From Phycisphaeraceae bacterium (GTDB taxonomy: Bacteria; Planctomycetota; Phycisphaerae; Phycisphaerales; UBA1924): a stretch of 64,000 nt of DNA. Position numbers and translations under genes: made by a program. Shown one piece after another: positions 25,231 through 34,758 of the stretch (positions are counted from its first letter, which is position 1; each line of letters opens with the position of its first letter). Below the pieces are notes generated by a model that was not told the origin of the DNA, searched no databases, and saw only the letters and a list, made by a program, of their open reading frames with translations. The stretch lies in the NCBI GenBank assembly GCA_020639195.1, contig JACKHB010000005.1, positions 345,287 to 409,286 on the forward strand, given 5' to 3'.

Positions 25231-26271
25231 ATGACCAACTCCACTCCGCCCATCCTCAGCGTTCGCAACCTGACGACGAGTTTCAGGACCGAACGCGGCT
25301 GGATCACCGCTGTCGACGATGTGTCGTTCGACCTCGCGCCCGGCGAGACGCTGGGGATCGTCGGCGAATCGGGCTGCGGCAAGACAGTGACCAGCAAGTC
25401 GGTCATGCGGCTCCTGCCCGAGCACCTGTCCAGGATCGACGCCCGCTCCCGGATCTTCTTCCGCGAGACCAACCTCGCCCACGCGCCCGAGAAGGTGATG
25501 CGCACGATCCGCGGCAAGCGCATCGCCATGATCTTTCAGGAGCCGATGACCAGCCTGAATCCTGTGTTCCGCATCGGCTGGCAGATCGAGGAGGCGCTTC
25601 GGTACCACACCGAACTCAACTCCCATGAGCGCCGGGATCGCATCGTCGAGATGCTCCGTCTCGTCGAGATCCCCAACCCGGAGAAGCGGATTGACGAGTA
25701 TCCGCACCAGCTCTCGGGGGGCATGCGCCAGCGCGTGATGATCGCGATGGCCCTGTGCTGCGAGCCGGATGTGCTCATCGCCGACGAGCCGACGACGGCG
25801 CTGGACGTCACGATCCAGGCGCAGATCCTCGCGCTCATGAACCAGCTCAAGGAGAAGCTCGGCACGGCGATCATCCTGATCACCCACAACCTCGGCGTGG
25901 TCGCGCAGGTCTGCGATCGGGTGATGGTGATGTACGCCGGGCGGGCCGTTGAGTCGGCCTCGGTCGCCGAGATCTTCCACCACCCGCGGCACCCGTACAC
26001 CAGCGCCCTGCTCGCCTCGATTCCCAAGGCCGGGGGCAAGCACAAGGGGCAGCGTCTGCACGCCATCCCCGGCATCGTCCCCAGCCTGTTCGAACTGCCC
26101 AAGGGCTGCCGGTTCCAGGATCGCTGCGACTACAAGCAGCAGCGTTGCGTCGATGAGGAGCCCGATCTGATTCCCCATGACATCGAGGATCACCCCGTCC
26201 GCTGCCATTTTCCGCTCCCCGCCAAGCCGACCGTGAACGGCCGTCCGATCCGGCCCCACCCAGTGCCATGA
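25231..26271 (+). CDS. peptide ABC transporter ATP-binding protein (DppD/OppD type)
   Basis: First ATPase subunit, 346 residues. Walker A GESGCGKT, Q-loop FQEPMTSLNP, signature LSGGMRQRVMIAMA, Walker B VLIADEPTTALD and the switch His (ITHNLGV) are intact. The C-terminal oligopeptide domain has the cysteine cluster seen in this family (GCRFQDRCDYKQQRC, then RCHF), which in some members binds an Fe-S cluster. It overlaps the next ATPase gene by ATGA. Confidence 0.94.
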   Translation: MTNSTPPILSVRNLTTSFRTERGWITAVDDVSFDLAPGETLGIVGESGCGKTVTSKSVMRLLPEHLSRIDARSRIFFRETNLAHAPEKVMRTIRGKRIAMIFQEPMTSLNPVFRIGWQIEEALRYHTELNSHERRDRIVEMLRLVEIPNPEKRIDEYPHQLSGGMRQRVMIAMALCCEPDVLIADEPTTALDVTIQAQILALMNQLKEKLGTAIILITHNLGVVAQVCDRVMVMYAGRAVESASVAEIFHHPRHPYTSALLASIPKAGGKHKGQRLHAIPGIVPSLFELPKGCRFQDRCDYKQQRCVDEEPDLIPHDIEDHPVRCHFPLPAKPTVNGRPIRPHPVP

Positions 26272-27284
26272 CCACTCGCCCCGTGACATCCAACAGCGAC
26301 GGCCCGCTGCTCGAGGTCAGAGACCTCGTCAAGCACTTTCCCGTCCGCGGCGGCGTGCTGAACCGGGTGGTCGGCAAGGTGCACGCGGTCAACGGTGTGT
26401 CCCTGTACGTCAACCACGGCGAGACGCTCGGTGTCGTGGGTGAGTCGGGCTGCGGCAAGTCCACTCTGGGGAAGGTGATCATCCGCCTGCTCGAGCCCAC
26501 CGCCGGCGAGGTCAGGTTCGAGGGCAGGGTCATCACCGGTCTCTCGCACGCGGAGATGATGGCGTTCCGCCGGAAGATGCAGATCATCTTCCAGGACCCG
26601 TACTCGTCGCTGAACCCGCGGATGACCGTGCGGGCGCTGCTGCGAGAGGGCGTGCTCTTCCACGACATCGTTCCCAGGTCCGAGGTGAACTCGTACATCG
26701 AGTCATTGATCCAGACGGTCGGGCTCCGGGCGGACGCGGCGGACAAGTACCCGCACGAGTTCTCCGGCGGCCAACGCCAGCGGATCGGCATCGCGCGGGC
26801 GTTGTCCGTCAAGCCGCACTTCATCGTCGCCGACGAGCCGGTCTCGGCTCTGGACGTCTCCATCCAGGCGCAGGTCCTGAACCTCATGATGGACCTCAAG
26901 GAGCGACTCGGTCTGACGATGCTGTTCATCAGCCACGATCTCAAGGTCATCGAGCACTTCTGCGATCGGGTCCTGGTCATGTATCTCGGGCATGCGGTCG
27001 AGAAGTTGTCCTGCGACAATCTGCACGCCGAGGCCAAGCATCCGTACACCAAAGCGCTGCTCGGGGCGAATCCCATCGACGACCCCGACGACCGCCGCCC
27101 GCTGACGGTGCTCAAGGGTGACGTCCCATCACCGTTCAATCCTCCCAGCGGGTGTCCGTTCCAGACCCGATGTCCTCTGGTGATGGACCGCTGCCGCGTG
27201 GAGATGCCGCCGCTGGAAGATCGCGGCGGTGGCCATCGCGTGGCGTGCTGGGCAGTGGAAGGTGAGCCTTCTGCCTCATCGTGA
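26268..27284 (+). CDS. peptide ABC transporter ATP-binding protein (DppF/OppF type)
   Basis: Second ATPase subunit, 338 residues. Walker A GESGCGKST, Q-loop FQDPYSSLNP, signature SGGQRQRIGIARAL, Walker B IVADEPVSALD and switch His (ISHDLKV) are intact; the C-terminus carries the paired cysteine motif GCPFQTRCPLVMDRC. It closes the five-gene operon. The 57 bp before purQ show no clear terminator. Confidence 0.94.
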   Translation: MTTRPVTSNSDGPLLEVRDLVKHFPVRGGVLNRVVGKVHAVNGVSLYVNHGETLGVVGESGCGKSTLGKVIIRLLEPTAGEVRFEGRVITGLSHAEMMAFRRKMQIIFQDPYSSLNPRMTVRALLREGVLFHDIVPRSEVNSYIESLIQTVGLRADAADKYPHEFSGGQRQRIGIARALSVKPHFIVADEPVSALDVSIQAQVLNLMMDLKERLGLTMLFISHDLKVIEHFCDRVLVMYLGHAVEKLSCDNLHAEAKHPYTKALLGANPIDDPDDRRPLTVLKGDVPSPFNPPSGCPFQTRCPLVMDRCRVEMPPLEDRGGGHRVACWAVEGEPSASS

Positions 27285-27341
27285 GCCTGCCGAGCCTCGA
27301 CGCCGGCCCCTGAATCGCGTGGGCCGTCGCTACAATTGGAC

Positions 27342-28136
27342 ATGCCGCGTGCCATCGTGCTTCGGGCTCCGGGAACCAACTGCGATGCCGAGTTGTGCCG
27401 CGCCTTTTCGCTCGCGGGCGCCGCGGTTGAGTTGCGGACGCTGCGGGAGGTCTGCGCCGCGCCCGCGGCACTCGACTCGTACGACCTGATCGCGTTCCCG
27501 GGGGGTTTTTCCTACGGGGACGATGTGGCGTCGGGTCGGATCTTCGCATTGCACACACGCCAGCACCTGTACGGGCCGCTGTGCGAGGCGGTTGCGCGGG
27601 GGGCTTGCGTGATCGGCGTCTGCAATGGCTTCCAGGTGCTGGTGCAGTGCGGGCTGCTTCCGGGGCCGGATGCCGGAGAGGAAATCCCCTCGGCGGCGCC
27701 CGCGGCGACGCTGGCCCTGACGGACAACGCGGACGGCCGATTCCACGATCGGTGGAACCACTACGAGGTGAACTCGCGGTCTGGGTGCGTGTGGACGAGG
27801 GGTCTGGATCGGTTTCCGGCGGATCTTCTCATGTTCCCGATGGCCCACGGGGAGGGCCGGCTGTGGGGTTCTGCTGAGGCCATCGACAGGCTCGAACGCA
27901 CCGGAAGCGTGGCGCTGCGATATGTGGAGAACACCAACGGATCGTGCAATCGAATCGCTGGGGTGTGCGACGCGACCGGGCGCGTGTTCGGGCTGATGCC
28001 CCATCCGGAGCGGTTTCTGTCGTGGCTGCACCATCCGTTCTGGACGAGGCTGGATCCGGCAGCGCGCCAGGGACCCACCCCGGGTCAGATGCTGTTCTCC
28101 AACGCGGTCGAGGCCGTGTCGAAGGTGCACGCCTGA
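27342..28136 (+). CDS. purQ: phosphoribosylformylglycinamidine synthase glutaminase subunit
   Basis: Class I glutamine amidotransferase that supplies ammonia for FGAM synthesis in purine biosynthesis; 264 residues. The N-terminus AIVLRAPGTNCDAELCRAF is PurQ-like. Nucleophile Cys94 lies in VIGVCNGFQVL; FPGGFSYGDDVASGRIFA and the terminal MPHPERF (His/Glu of the triad) are present. The ATG at 27342 was preferred over an in-frame TTG two codons upstream. purS and purL are not nearby. Confidence 0.93.
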   Translation: MPRAIVLRAPGTNCDAELCRAFSLAGAAVELRTLREVCAAPAALDSYDLIAFPGGFSYGDDVASGRIFALHTRQHLYGPLCEAVARGACVIGVCNGFQVLVQCGLLPGPDAGEEIPSAAPAATLALTDNADGRFHDRWNHYEVNSRSGCVWTRGLDRFPADLLMFPMAHGEGRLWGSAEAIDRLERTGSVALRYVENTNGSCNRIAGVCDATGRVFGLMPHPERFLSWLHHPFWTRLDPAARQGPTPGQMLFSNAVEAVSKVHA

Positions 28137-28148
28137 TCGGAGAGCCCC

Positions 28149-28589
28149 GTGGGCGCGAATAAGTCCTGGCGGCAGAAGCTCGGCGAGGCCAAGGCCAAGG
28201 ACGATCTGCCGAAGGTGATTGAGAAGGACGGCTGTCGATTCGTCGTGCCGAGTCCCGCGGAGGTGGAGCGGGAGATGCGGAAGGTGCGCAGGGGACAGGT
28301 GCGCACGGTGGCCGAGATCGCCGAGCGGATCGCGCGCGAGCATGGTGTCGAGACGTGCTGTCCGATGACGACGGGGATCTTCGCCTGGATCATCGCGCAC
28401 GCGCACGACGAGGGCGCGAATGACGGCGCTCAGCGGACGGCGGCGTGGTGGCGGACGGTCAAGGCGCGTGGGGAGCTGAATCCGAGGTACCCGGGCGGGG
28501 TGGCGAAACAATCTCGGCTGCTTCGGGCGGAGGGGCGGACCATTCGCACGGCCGGGGCGCGGGCGTTTGTCCGGGGCGTGGAGTCGTGA
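28149..28589 (+). CDS. MGMT-family protein lacking the PCHR motif
   Basis: A 146-residue protein related by pattern to the small alkylguanine transferase-like (MGMT) DNA-binding family: TVAEIAERIAREHGVETCCP followed by TTGIFAWIIAHAHDE, then KARGELNPRYPGG and LLRAEGRTI. The canonical methyl-acceptor motif PCHR is not present; Cys residues occur in ETCCP, at a different place. It may recognise damaged DNA without repairing it, or act otherwise; this is inference. The start is GTG with GGAGAG upstream, 12 bp after purQ. Confidence 0.55.
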   Translation: MGANKSWRQKLGEAKAKDDLPKVIEKDGCRFVVPSPAEVEREMRKVRRGQVRTVAEIAERIAREHGVETCCPMTTGIFAWIIAHAHDEGANDGAQRTAAWWRTVKARGELNPRYPGGVAKQSRLLRAEGRTIRTAGARAFVRGVES

Positions 28590-29369
28590 CGGGCTCCGTG
28601 GGTGTGGGCTGCGGGGCGTGACGGTCGTTGCGTTCGGCGGATCGTGAGCCCGAGATTGCGCCGCGGGCCTGGCGCGCGACGCTCCAGTGGGTTGGACGTG
28701 GCACGCCGATCCGGTGGAAGGTGTAGAGCAGGTGGATCGCCTTGCGGGCGTTGGCGCGCTGGGTCTCGCGCAGGCGGCACTGCCTGAGGTCGTTGCGGAT
28801 GGGGTCGTGGGTCTCCTGGTGGTGGTAGCCCTTGACCATGTCCACCAGCACGACGACGCACTTGGGAAGCTGGATGGACGCGGCGAGGTGGGCGCGGCGG
28901 CTGCGGCGGAGATGCGATGCGCACGGCGTTCTCAGGGGCGCTGCATCCACTCGCACAGCCATCGAGAGCGGCGCCGAGGCCTGGAGAGGGGCCAGCAGGA
29001 GTCGTGGTCGCAGGCGAGGTCCTCGAGGAGGCGTCGGTAGTGTAGGGGCCGATGAAGCGGCGGGGTGCGGGTCGGGAGAGAGCGTCGGGTCGAGGAGGTG
29101 AGGTCGTTAGGGGCGGCTGCCGATCGGACGATGGCGCGGGGGTCTGGGCGCTGATGTGGGACCTGATGGCGCGAGACGCGTCGAGGACGCACGGTGTTGC
29201 TGTGATAGTCATGGGGGGAGTTTCGGGCGTGCGCGAAGGGGTGTCAATGGTGGAACGGGTGAAGGGAGCGTGTGCGCGCGCGCAAAGCGGTGGTGTAGCG
29301 CAAGAGGGAGCGGGTCTGCGCGCCAATTGTGAAGCCTGGACCGCAGGTATCCGCGACGGGGGGGCAGGG
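28590..29369. other. gene-poor interval holding a coding-like remnant
   Basis: About 780 bp without an intact gene. The central part on the minus strand has a strong coding signature (listed separately). The stretch 29190-29369 contains an alternating GTGTGCGCGCGCGC tract near 29268 and nothing else recognisable. Confidence 0.5.
28690..29075 (-). pseudogene. unrecognised codon-biased segment, probably frameshifted gene
   Basis: Two adjoining minus-strand stretches have almost exclusively G/C third positions, as real genes here do. The first (about 29070-28932) reads HYRRLLEDLACDHDSCWPLS and ends at a TGA right after EWMQRP. The second (about 28890-28695, shifted frame) reads LPKCVVVLVDMVKGYHHQET and, after HDPIRNDL, continues with RETQRANARKAIHLLYTFHR. 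They would join with one or two frame changes near 28930. No family was recognised, and no convincing start codon or ribosome binding site is seen. It could be a decayed small gene or one broken by sequence error. Confidence 0.35.
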
Positions 29370-32300
29370 CTAGGCGTTGTCCGCCGCGTGCTTGCCGGGG
29401 CCCAGTTGCATCTCCGGCGGGACGCTGCGGATGTGGAGGTCTCGCTGCGGGAAGGCGATCTCGATGCCGGCCTTGCGGAAGGCCTTGTCGATATCCATGT
29501 GGAGGCGATGGCGGGTCGTGACGATGGGATCGATGCCCAGGACGAACACCCGAAGCTCAAAGTTGAGCGAGCTGTCGCCGAATCCGAGGAAGAGGGCCTG
29601 GTAGGGTGGATCTCCGAGGACGGAGGGTGTTTCGCGGGCGATGCGGAGGAGCGTTGAGAGGACCAGATCGGTGTCGGAGCCGTAGGCGACCCCGACGGGA
29701 ATGCGGATGCGGTTGATGGGATTGGAGAGCGTCCAGTTGATGACGCGGTCGGTGATGAACGTCTTGTTGGGAAGGATGAGTTCGCGCTTGTCCCAGTTCT
29801 CGATGGTGGTGGCGCGCATACGGATGCGGGTCACGGTGCCGTCGACGTCGCCGACCGTGACGGTGTCGCCGACGCGGAACGGGCGCTCGATCAGGATGAT
29901 CAGGCCGGAGATGAAGTTCGCGAAGATCTCCTGGAGGCCGAAGGCGAGGCCGAACATGAGTGCCGCGGCGAGCCACTGGACCTTTGCCCATGAGATTCCG
30001 ACGGAGCTGAACGCGGCGGCGCCACCGATGATGGCGATGGCGTAGCGGGCAACGGTGGAGATGGCGTAGCGCGTGCCGGAGTCGAGCGGGAGGCGTTTGA
30101 GAACGGTGATCTCGAGCAGACCGGGGATGTTCCGCGTGGCGATCACGGTGAGGATGAGGATGATGAAGGACGCGCCGACATCGGCGAGCGTCACGACGAC
30201 CGAGGGTCCGGTGTCGGGACCGACGCTGGTGGGCGTGGGCATCCCCGGCATGGTGAACGTCGGCGTCGCGGGCGCGGCATCGGGAGTGCTCGCAGCGCCA
30301 TTGGGCGGTGCGGCGGACGTGTCGGTCGCGGGCTGGGCTTCGGGCTTGGGGGCGGCGGGCTCGGAGAAGATGGCGCCCTTGGTCTCGACCACCCATTCGA
30401 CGCGTGGGTACAGGTGCAGGCGGTCGAGCCCTCGCAGGGCGGGCAACACGCCCGACCAGACGATGTAGAAGCCAATGAGGCCGGAGATGAAGATGCCGGC
30501 CCGGATGAGCTGGCGTGTCTGGAGGTCGATGGCGGGGATGTTGACGCCGGACTCTTCCGAAGCGGGCGCGGGTTCGGTTCCCGGCTCGGCGGATTCGCGG
30601 GCCTGCGCGGCGCGGCGTTTCTCTTTGGCCTGCGCGATGGCGAGGCGGCGGCGGGCCAGGAACAGCCACCGCAGGAGCATGGCCTGCACGATGACCAGCA
30701 CGGCCACGATGCCGATCGAGTCGACCAGGCGGTATTCGAGCTGGAAGGCGGTGTAGTAGTACCCGGCGGCGGCGGAGATGGCGAGAACCACGGGCGTGAG
30801 CACGAGCGGCCCGTACCAGAGCACGCGCAACCGATCGGGCCAGGCGCCCTTGGTGCGGGAGCGGATCTCTTCGAAGATCGCGCTGGAGCGGTTGAGCGCG
30901 CGCTGGAGGACGATGGTCAGGCCGATCATGCCGATGATGAAGGCCACTCTGCCGAGGGCGTCGTTGTATCGCTGTCCGTCGGCGCGCATGATGGCGGTGG
31001 GGGCGGAGGCGGCGGCGTCGAGCGTCGCGGTGAAGAACGCGGACGCGGCGGCCAGCGGCGTGAACCAGCGGATGTGGAAGCGCATGGACCGGACGACGCG
31101 CATGGGCCAGCGGAAGTGGACCTCCGCGAGGCCGTTTCGCCGGAGGATCTCGAGCCCGAGCGTCAGGGCCCAGATGAGCGTTCCCATGCGCATGAGGCCG
31201 GCGCCGATGGCGACGGCGTGGTATGGGATTCCCGCGGGGCGGGCGAGCCACCACCCGATGAGCCAGATCCCGACGCCGACGGGCAGGGCCATGACGAGGG
31301 TCAGGAGGAGCGCCCGCATCGTGAGGCGGAATCGATCGGTCTGGACCTTGGCCACCTGGGACGCGACGTCGTTGAGTTCTCTGGCCGCGCGAGCGCGGAG
31401 CCAGATGAGCAGGGCGACGCCGAGAACAACGGCGCCGAGCTCCACCCAAGCCTGTCCGGCGCGATCGCGGAGAAAAGTCCACACGGCCTGCCACTCGGGG
31501 GGAGAGGCCATCCAGGCGATCGCGCCGGCGAAGTCGTGCGGGCGCGGGACGAGGCTTCGTTGGACGCTTCGGACCCACAGGATGCGTTCCTCGATGAAGG
31601 CGCGGTAGCGACGGGTGATGTCGATGAGCTGGCCGAGGTAGAGATCGTGATTCGAGAGGGTTTCGACGAGCTTCTCGTGCTCGGCCCTGAGATCGTTGAG
31701 CAGCTTCTCCTGCTGGGTGAACAGGTCGTTGGCGGACTGCCGGATGCCGTCGAGTGCGTTGGGGTCGGTGATGCGGGGCTGGAACCGCGAGACCACCTCG
31801 GCGACGCTGCGGGCCGTGCGATCGGCGGACTCGCCTGGTGGGCCGAGCTGGTCCTCGAGTTCGATCAGTCTCAGTTGATGGTCGGCGATGCGCTGGAGCA
31901 GGCCTCGACGCTCGGCCCGCAGCACGTTGACATTCTCGAGTTCGCTGAGTTCCTCTCTCAGGAAGACGCCGACGGCCGGGGACAGGCCGGCGGCCTCGAC
32001 GCGGCGCTCGGCGTCTCGGGCTTCGTGCTGGAGCGCGGCGAGGCGCTTTCTGAGCGAGTCGAGCTTCGCGTTGGCGTCGGCGAGTTCGGCGGTGGTGCCC
32101 TTGGGGCCGGCACGCTCCTCGGCGAGGTCCTTCACGTCTTCGATGAGGCGGCTGGCCTTCTCGTCCTCGGCGAGGCGTTCGTTTGCGAGACGCCTCAATT
32201 CCTCGGCTGTTCGGGCGGCGTCTCGGCGCTTGGCGGCGTCGACGATCTGCTGCCAGGCGTCCAGGCGGCGCTGGGCCTGGGCCTGTCTGCGCGTCGCGAG

Positions 32301-33011
32301 GTCGCGTCGGGCGGGCAGAACCTCGACCCGGGCGTCGATGTTGGCTCGCTCCTTCTCGAGCGCGTTGAGCTGCGTCTGGGCGAGGCGCTGGGCGGTCATG
32401 AGCTCGAGCGCACGAACCTCGGCCTGGACGGGGGTCAGGTCGGCCGGTGGGGGCGTGGCGAGGTCGTCGTTGGCATCCTGAAGGCGTTCACGCGCCGCCG
32501 CGATCAGGGGGTCGAGTTCGGGGCGTCGCTTCGCTCTGTCGTCGCGATCAGCATCCACCTGCTGGACGGTCTGGGTTGCGGCCGCGGCCTGGGCCTGGGC
32601 TTCGCTGAGCGACTGCTGCAACTGGGAGAGGGGCGTTTCGGGAGGGGGCGCCGGGAGGGAGTCGTCCGTTGGTGCGGCGAGATCGGCCCGGATTCGGTCG
32701 AGCTGGCCGGGGGCCTCCGCGGTCCGCCGCTCGTTCTCCGCGGCTGCGGCCTGATTCGTGGCGATCTGCCTGAGGGAGTTCTCGATCTTGGCCACGAACT
32801 CTTCGGTGAAGACGTGCTTGTCGGCCTCGGTAAGATCGGTGCGGGCCTTGAGGGCGTCCAAGCGGGCCTGGATCTCCTCGGCGGTGGTGGGTTCGGCGGC
32901 CGGCGCAGAGACCTGGGGTGCTTCGGGTTGAGAAGTGCCGTTCTGAGCCAGAGAAGGCGCGACCAGCGCGAGGAGTGCGGTGAGAAGGAGCTTTCGACAG
33001 GGCAATCGCAT
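29370..33011 (-). CDS. large MscS-type mechanosensitive channel (MscK-like)
   Basis: Inner-membrane channel that opens under membrane tension, 1213 residues; MscK-type proteins are about 1100. Signal peptide about 1-22 (LLLTALLALVAPSLA). A long periplasmic coiled-coil region rich in Glu, Arg, Ala and Gln covers about 40-520. Multiple membrane helices follow, interrupted by a charged Ala/Glu linker. The C-terminal MscS domain includes pore-helix sequence LAAALMFGLAFGLQEIFANF, FISGLIILIERPFRVGDTV and the beta domain (VTRIRMRATTIENWDKREL, LPNKTFI). Start chosen for the signal peptide; the frame continues upstream without meaning. Divergent from the TPR-sulfotransferase gene. Confidence 0.9.
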   Translation of the reverse strand: MRLPCRKLLLTALLALVAPSLAQNGTSQPEAPQVSAPAAEPTTAEEIQARLDALKARTDLTEADKHVFTEEFVAKIENSLRQIATNQAAAAENERRTAEAPGQLDRIRADLAAPTDDSLPAPPPETPLSQLQQSLSEAQAQAAAATQTVQQVDADRDDRAKRRPELDPLIAAARERLQDANDDLATPPPADLTPVQAEVRALELMTAQRLAQTQLNALEKERANIDARVEVLPARRDLATRRQAQAQRRLDAWQQIVDAAKRRDAARTAEELRRLANERLAEDEKASRLIEDVKDLAEERAGPKGTTAELADANAKLDSLRKRLAALQHEARDAERRVEAAGLSPAVGVFLREELSELENVNVLRAERRGLLQRIADHQLRLIELEDQLGPPGESADRTARSVAEVVSRFQPRITDPNALDGIRQSANDLFTQQEKLLNDLRAEHEKLVETLSNHDLYLGQLIDITRRYRAFIEERILWVRSVQRSLVPRPHDFAGAIAWMASPPEWQAVWTFLRDRAGQAWVELGAVVLGVALLIWLRARAARELNDVASQVAKVQTDRFRLTMRALLLTLVMALPVGVGIWLIGWWLARPAGIPYHAVAIGAGLMRMGTLIWALTLGLEILRRNGLAEVHFRWPMRVVRSMRFHIRWFTPLAAASAFFTATLDAAASAPTAIMRADGQRYNDALGRVAFIIGMIGLTIVLQRALNRSSAIFEEIRSRTKGAWPDRLRVLWYGPLVLTPVVLAISAAAGYYYTAFQLEYRLVDSIGIVAVLVIVQAMLLRWLFLARRRLAIAQAKEKRRAAQARESAEPGTEPAPASEESGVNIPAIDLQTRQLIRAGIFISGLIGFYIVWSGVLPALRGLDRLHLYPRVEWVVETKGAIFSEPAAPKPEAQPATDTSAAPPNGAASTPDAAPATPTFTMPGMPTPTSVGPDTGPSVVVTLADVGASFIILILTVIATRNIPGLLEITVLKRLPLDSGTRYAISTVARYAIAIIGGAAAFSSVGISWAKVQWLAAALMFGLAFGLQEIFANFISGLIILIERPFRVGDTVTVGDVDGTVTRIRMRATTIENWDKRELILPNKTFITDRVINWTLSNPINRIRIPVGVAYGSDTDLVLSTLLRIARETPSVLGDPPYQALFLGFGDSSLNFELRVFVLGIDPIVTTRHRLHMDIDKAFRKAGIEIAFPQRDLHIRSVPPEMQLGPGKHAADNA

Positions 33012-33109
33012 CGGCTGTTCCAATGGCAACCGGGGTGCAGTGTGGAGAGCGTACGCGTAGCGCGGTTGCGCCGACGATACGATCGAAGGACGGCAAGCGT
33101 GGAGTCGTG

Positions 33110-34585
33110 ATGGCGGGAGACAGGATTCAGAGAGCGCTGGCCCAGGCGCAGCAGCACTATCACGCTGGACGCCTGGACATGGCGGAGCGGGCGGCTTCGC
33201 CTCTGATTCGACGAGGCCAGGGTCCACTTGGCGCGTGGCATGTTCTTGGTCTTGTGGCCATGCACCAGGAACGCGTCGAGCGGGCGATCGAGTGCTTCCG
33301 GATGTGCAGCCGGCTCTCTCCAAAGCAGCCGAACTTCCACTATCTGCTGGGGAAGATGCTCGCGATGTTGGAGCGGACTTCGGAGTCGATCGAGAGCTAT
33401 GACCGAGCACTCAAACTGGATCCGGACCACCGTCAAGCCCGGACGTGGAAGGCCGCGGTGCTGGAGCGAGCCGGCCGGTACGATGACGCCGAGGGCCTGC
33501 TCTCGCCGTGTTTCGAGCAGGGCACGGCCGACGATGAGACGCGGCACGTGATGGTGCGCGTCCGGATGGGGCAGGGTCGGTTCCGAGAAGGGCTCCGTCT
33601 GGCGCAGGACACGCTTGCGAACGGGGAGCACACGCGGCGCATTCAACAATTGCTCGGATTCCTCATCGGGCATGCCTACGACCGACTGGGGGAGTACGAC
33701 CTCGCTTTCGACGCGTTCGAGCGGGCCAACGCGATGCAGCACGAAGGCTTCGATCTCGATCAGTATCGGCGGTTTCTCGGCGATCTTCGTCGCGTGCTTG
33801 GTCCGGACTCGACCGCATCGATCGCTGCGCAGACAACGGAACGGATGGTGTACATCGCGGGCCTTCCCCGGAGCGGCACGACGCTGATTGAGACGATCCT
33901 GGACGCCCATGCAGAAGCGCAGGGAGTGGGCGAGCGCGCGGACTTCCAGCGTCTCGTAGAGCGCCACGCGATGGAATCGGGAGGTTTGGCGTATCCCGAT
34001 TCGCTCGATGGGCTCCCCGCGGACGAGGCGACACGTCTTCAACGGCAATACCTGGTCCAGCAGGATCAACGAGCACCGGGGGCCTCAAGGATTGTGAACA
34101 AGCATCTCAAGAACTGGCATCACCTGGGCGCCGTCTCGAAGATCGTTCCGGGGTCGAGGGTCGTCTGGATCCGTCGTGATCCCCGGGACACCTGCCTGGG
34201 CGTCTACATGCATCACTTCAGCCCGCGCGCACACGGGTATGCCACCGACTTGCGCATGCTTGGAGCGGTGTATCGAGAGCACGTCGCACTCATGCGGTAT
34301 TGGATTGATGTGCTCGATTTGTCGATACTCGAAGTTCCGTACGAACGGCTGGTGCGGCACCCGGAATCGTGGACGCGCAGGATCGTGGAGTTCGCCGGGC
34401 TGGAGTGGGATGAGCGCTGCCTTCGGTTCTACGACTCGGGGCGTGTCGCGGCGACGCACAGCCACGCGCAGGTCCGCCGACCCATCTACACGACGTCGGT
34501 CGGCCGCTGGCAACGTTATCGGGTCCATCTGGGTCCTCTCAACGAGAGCCTGGACGGTTCCGAGGGATCCGACTCGGTCGACTGA
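33110..34585 (+). CDS. TPR-repeat sulfotransferase (copy 1)
   Basis: 491 residues. The N-terminal half holds TPR-like helical repeats (AWHVLGLVAMHQERVERAIE, YLLGKMLAMLERTSESIES, YDRALKLDPDHRQA). The C-terminal half is a PAPS-dependent sulfotransferase: 5'-phosphosulfate loop GLPRSGTTLIETILDAH and 3'-phosphate motif VWIRRDPRDTCLGVYMHH, plus LEVPYERLVRHPESW. The acceptor is unknown; peptide or glycan substrates are known for relatives. Start at 33110 with GGAG 5 nt upstream. A close paralogue follows 173 bp downstream on the same strand. Confidence 0.88.
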   Translation: MAGDRIQRALAQAQQHYHAGRLDMAERAASPLIRRGQGPLGAWHVLGLVAMHQERVERAIECFRMCSRLSPKQPNFHYLLGKMLAMLERTSESIESYDRALKLDPDHRQARTWKAAVLERAGRYDDAEGLLSPCFEQGTADDETRHVMVRVRMGQGRFREGLRLAQDTLANGEHTRRIQQLLGFLIGHAYDRLGEYDLAFDAFERANAMQHEGFDLDQYRRFLGDLRRVLGPDSTASIAAQTTERMVYIAGLPRSGTTLIETILDAHAEAQGVGERADFQRLVERHAMESGGLAYPDSLDGLPADEATRLQRQYLVQQDQRAPGASRIVNKHLKNWHHLGAVSKIVPGSRVVWIRRDPRDTCLGVYMHHFSPRAHGYATDLRMLGAVYREHVALMRYWIDVLDLSILEVPYERLVRHPESWTRRIVEFAGLEWDERCLRFYDSGRVAATHSHAQVRRPIYTTSVGRWQRYRVHLGPLNESLDGSEGSDSVD

Positions 34586-34758
34586 GTGCAAGACCGGGGC
34601 TTCCCCGGGACATTTCGGACAGACGCATCCCTTCGGGGTGCGCGTGCGAATCGAATGCCGAGCCGCGGGAGCTGCGCCTTTGCCGAACGTGGGCGCGTCT
34701 CGTTGAGGCGGCGGATTTTCTCGTGGTACTTGGATCGTGGGGAACGCGCGGGGATCCC

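Noticed and set aside
23143..26289. Open frame of about 1050 codons on the minus strand
   Set aside because: It lies opposite the clearly identified permease and ATPase genes of the peptide importer; length results from high GC with G/C third positions.
29260..29285. Alternating purine-pyrimidine tract (GTGTGCGCGCGCGC) as a Z-DNA or regulatory element
   Set aside because: Too short and common in GC-rich DNA to support a function; noted only as composition.
30414..33110. Open frame of about 900 codons on the plus strand
   Set aside because: Antisense to the MscK-like channel; no domain pattern, and its Gly/Glu/Val-rich text mirrors the coiled-coil codons.
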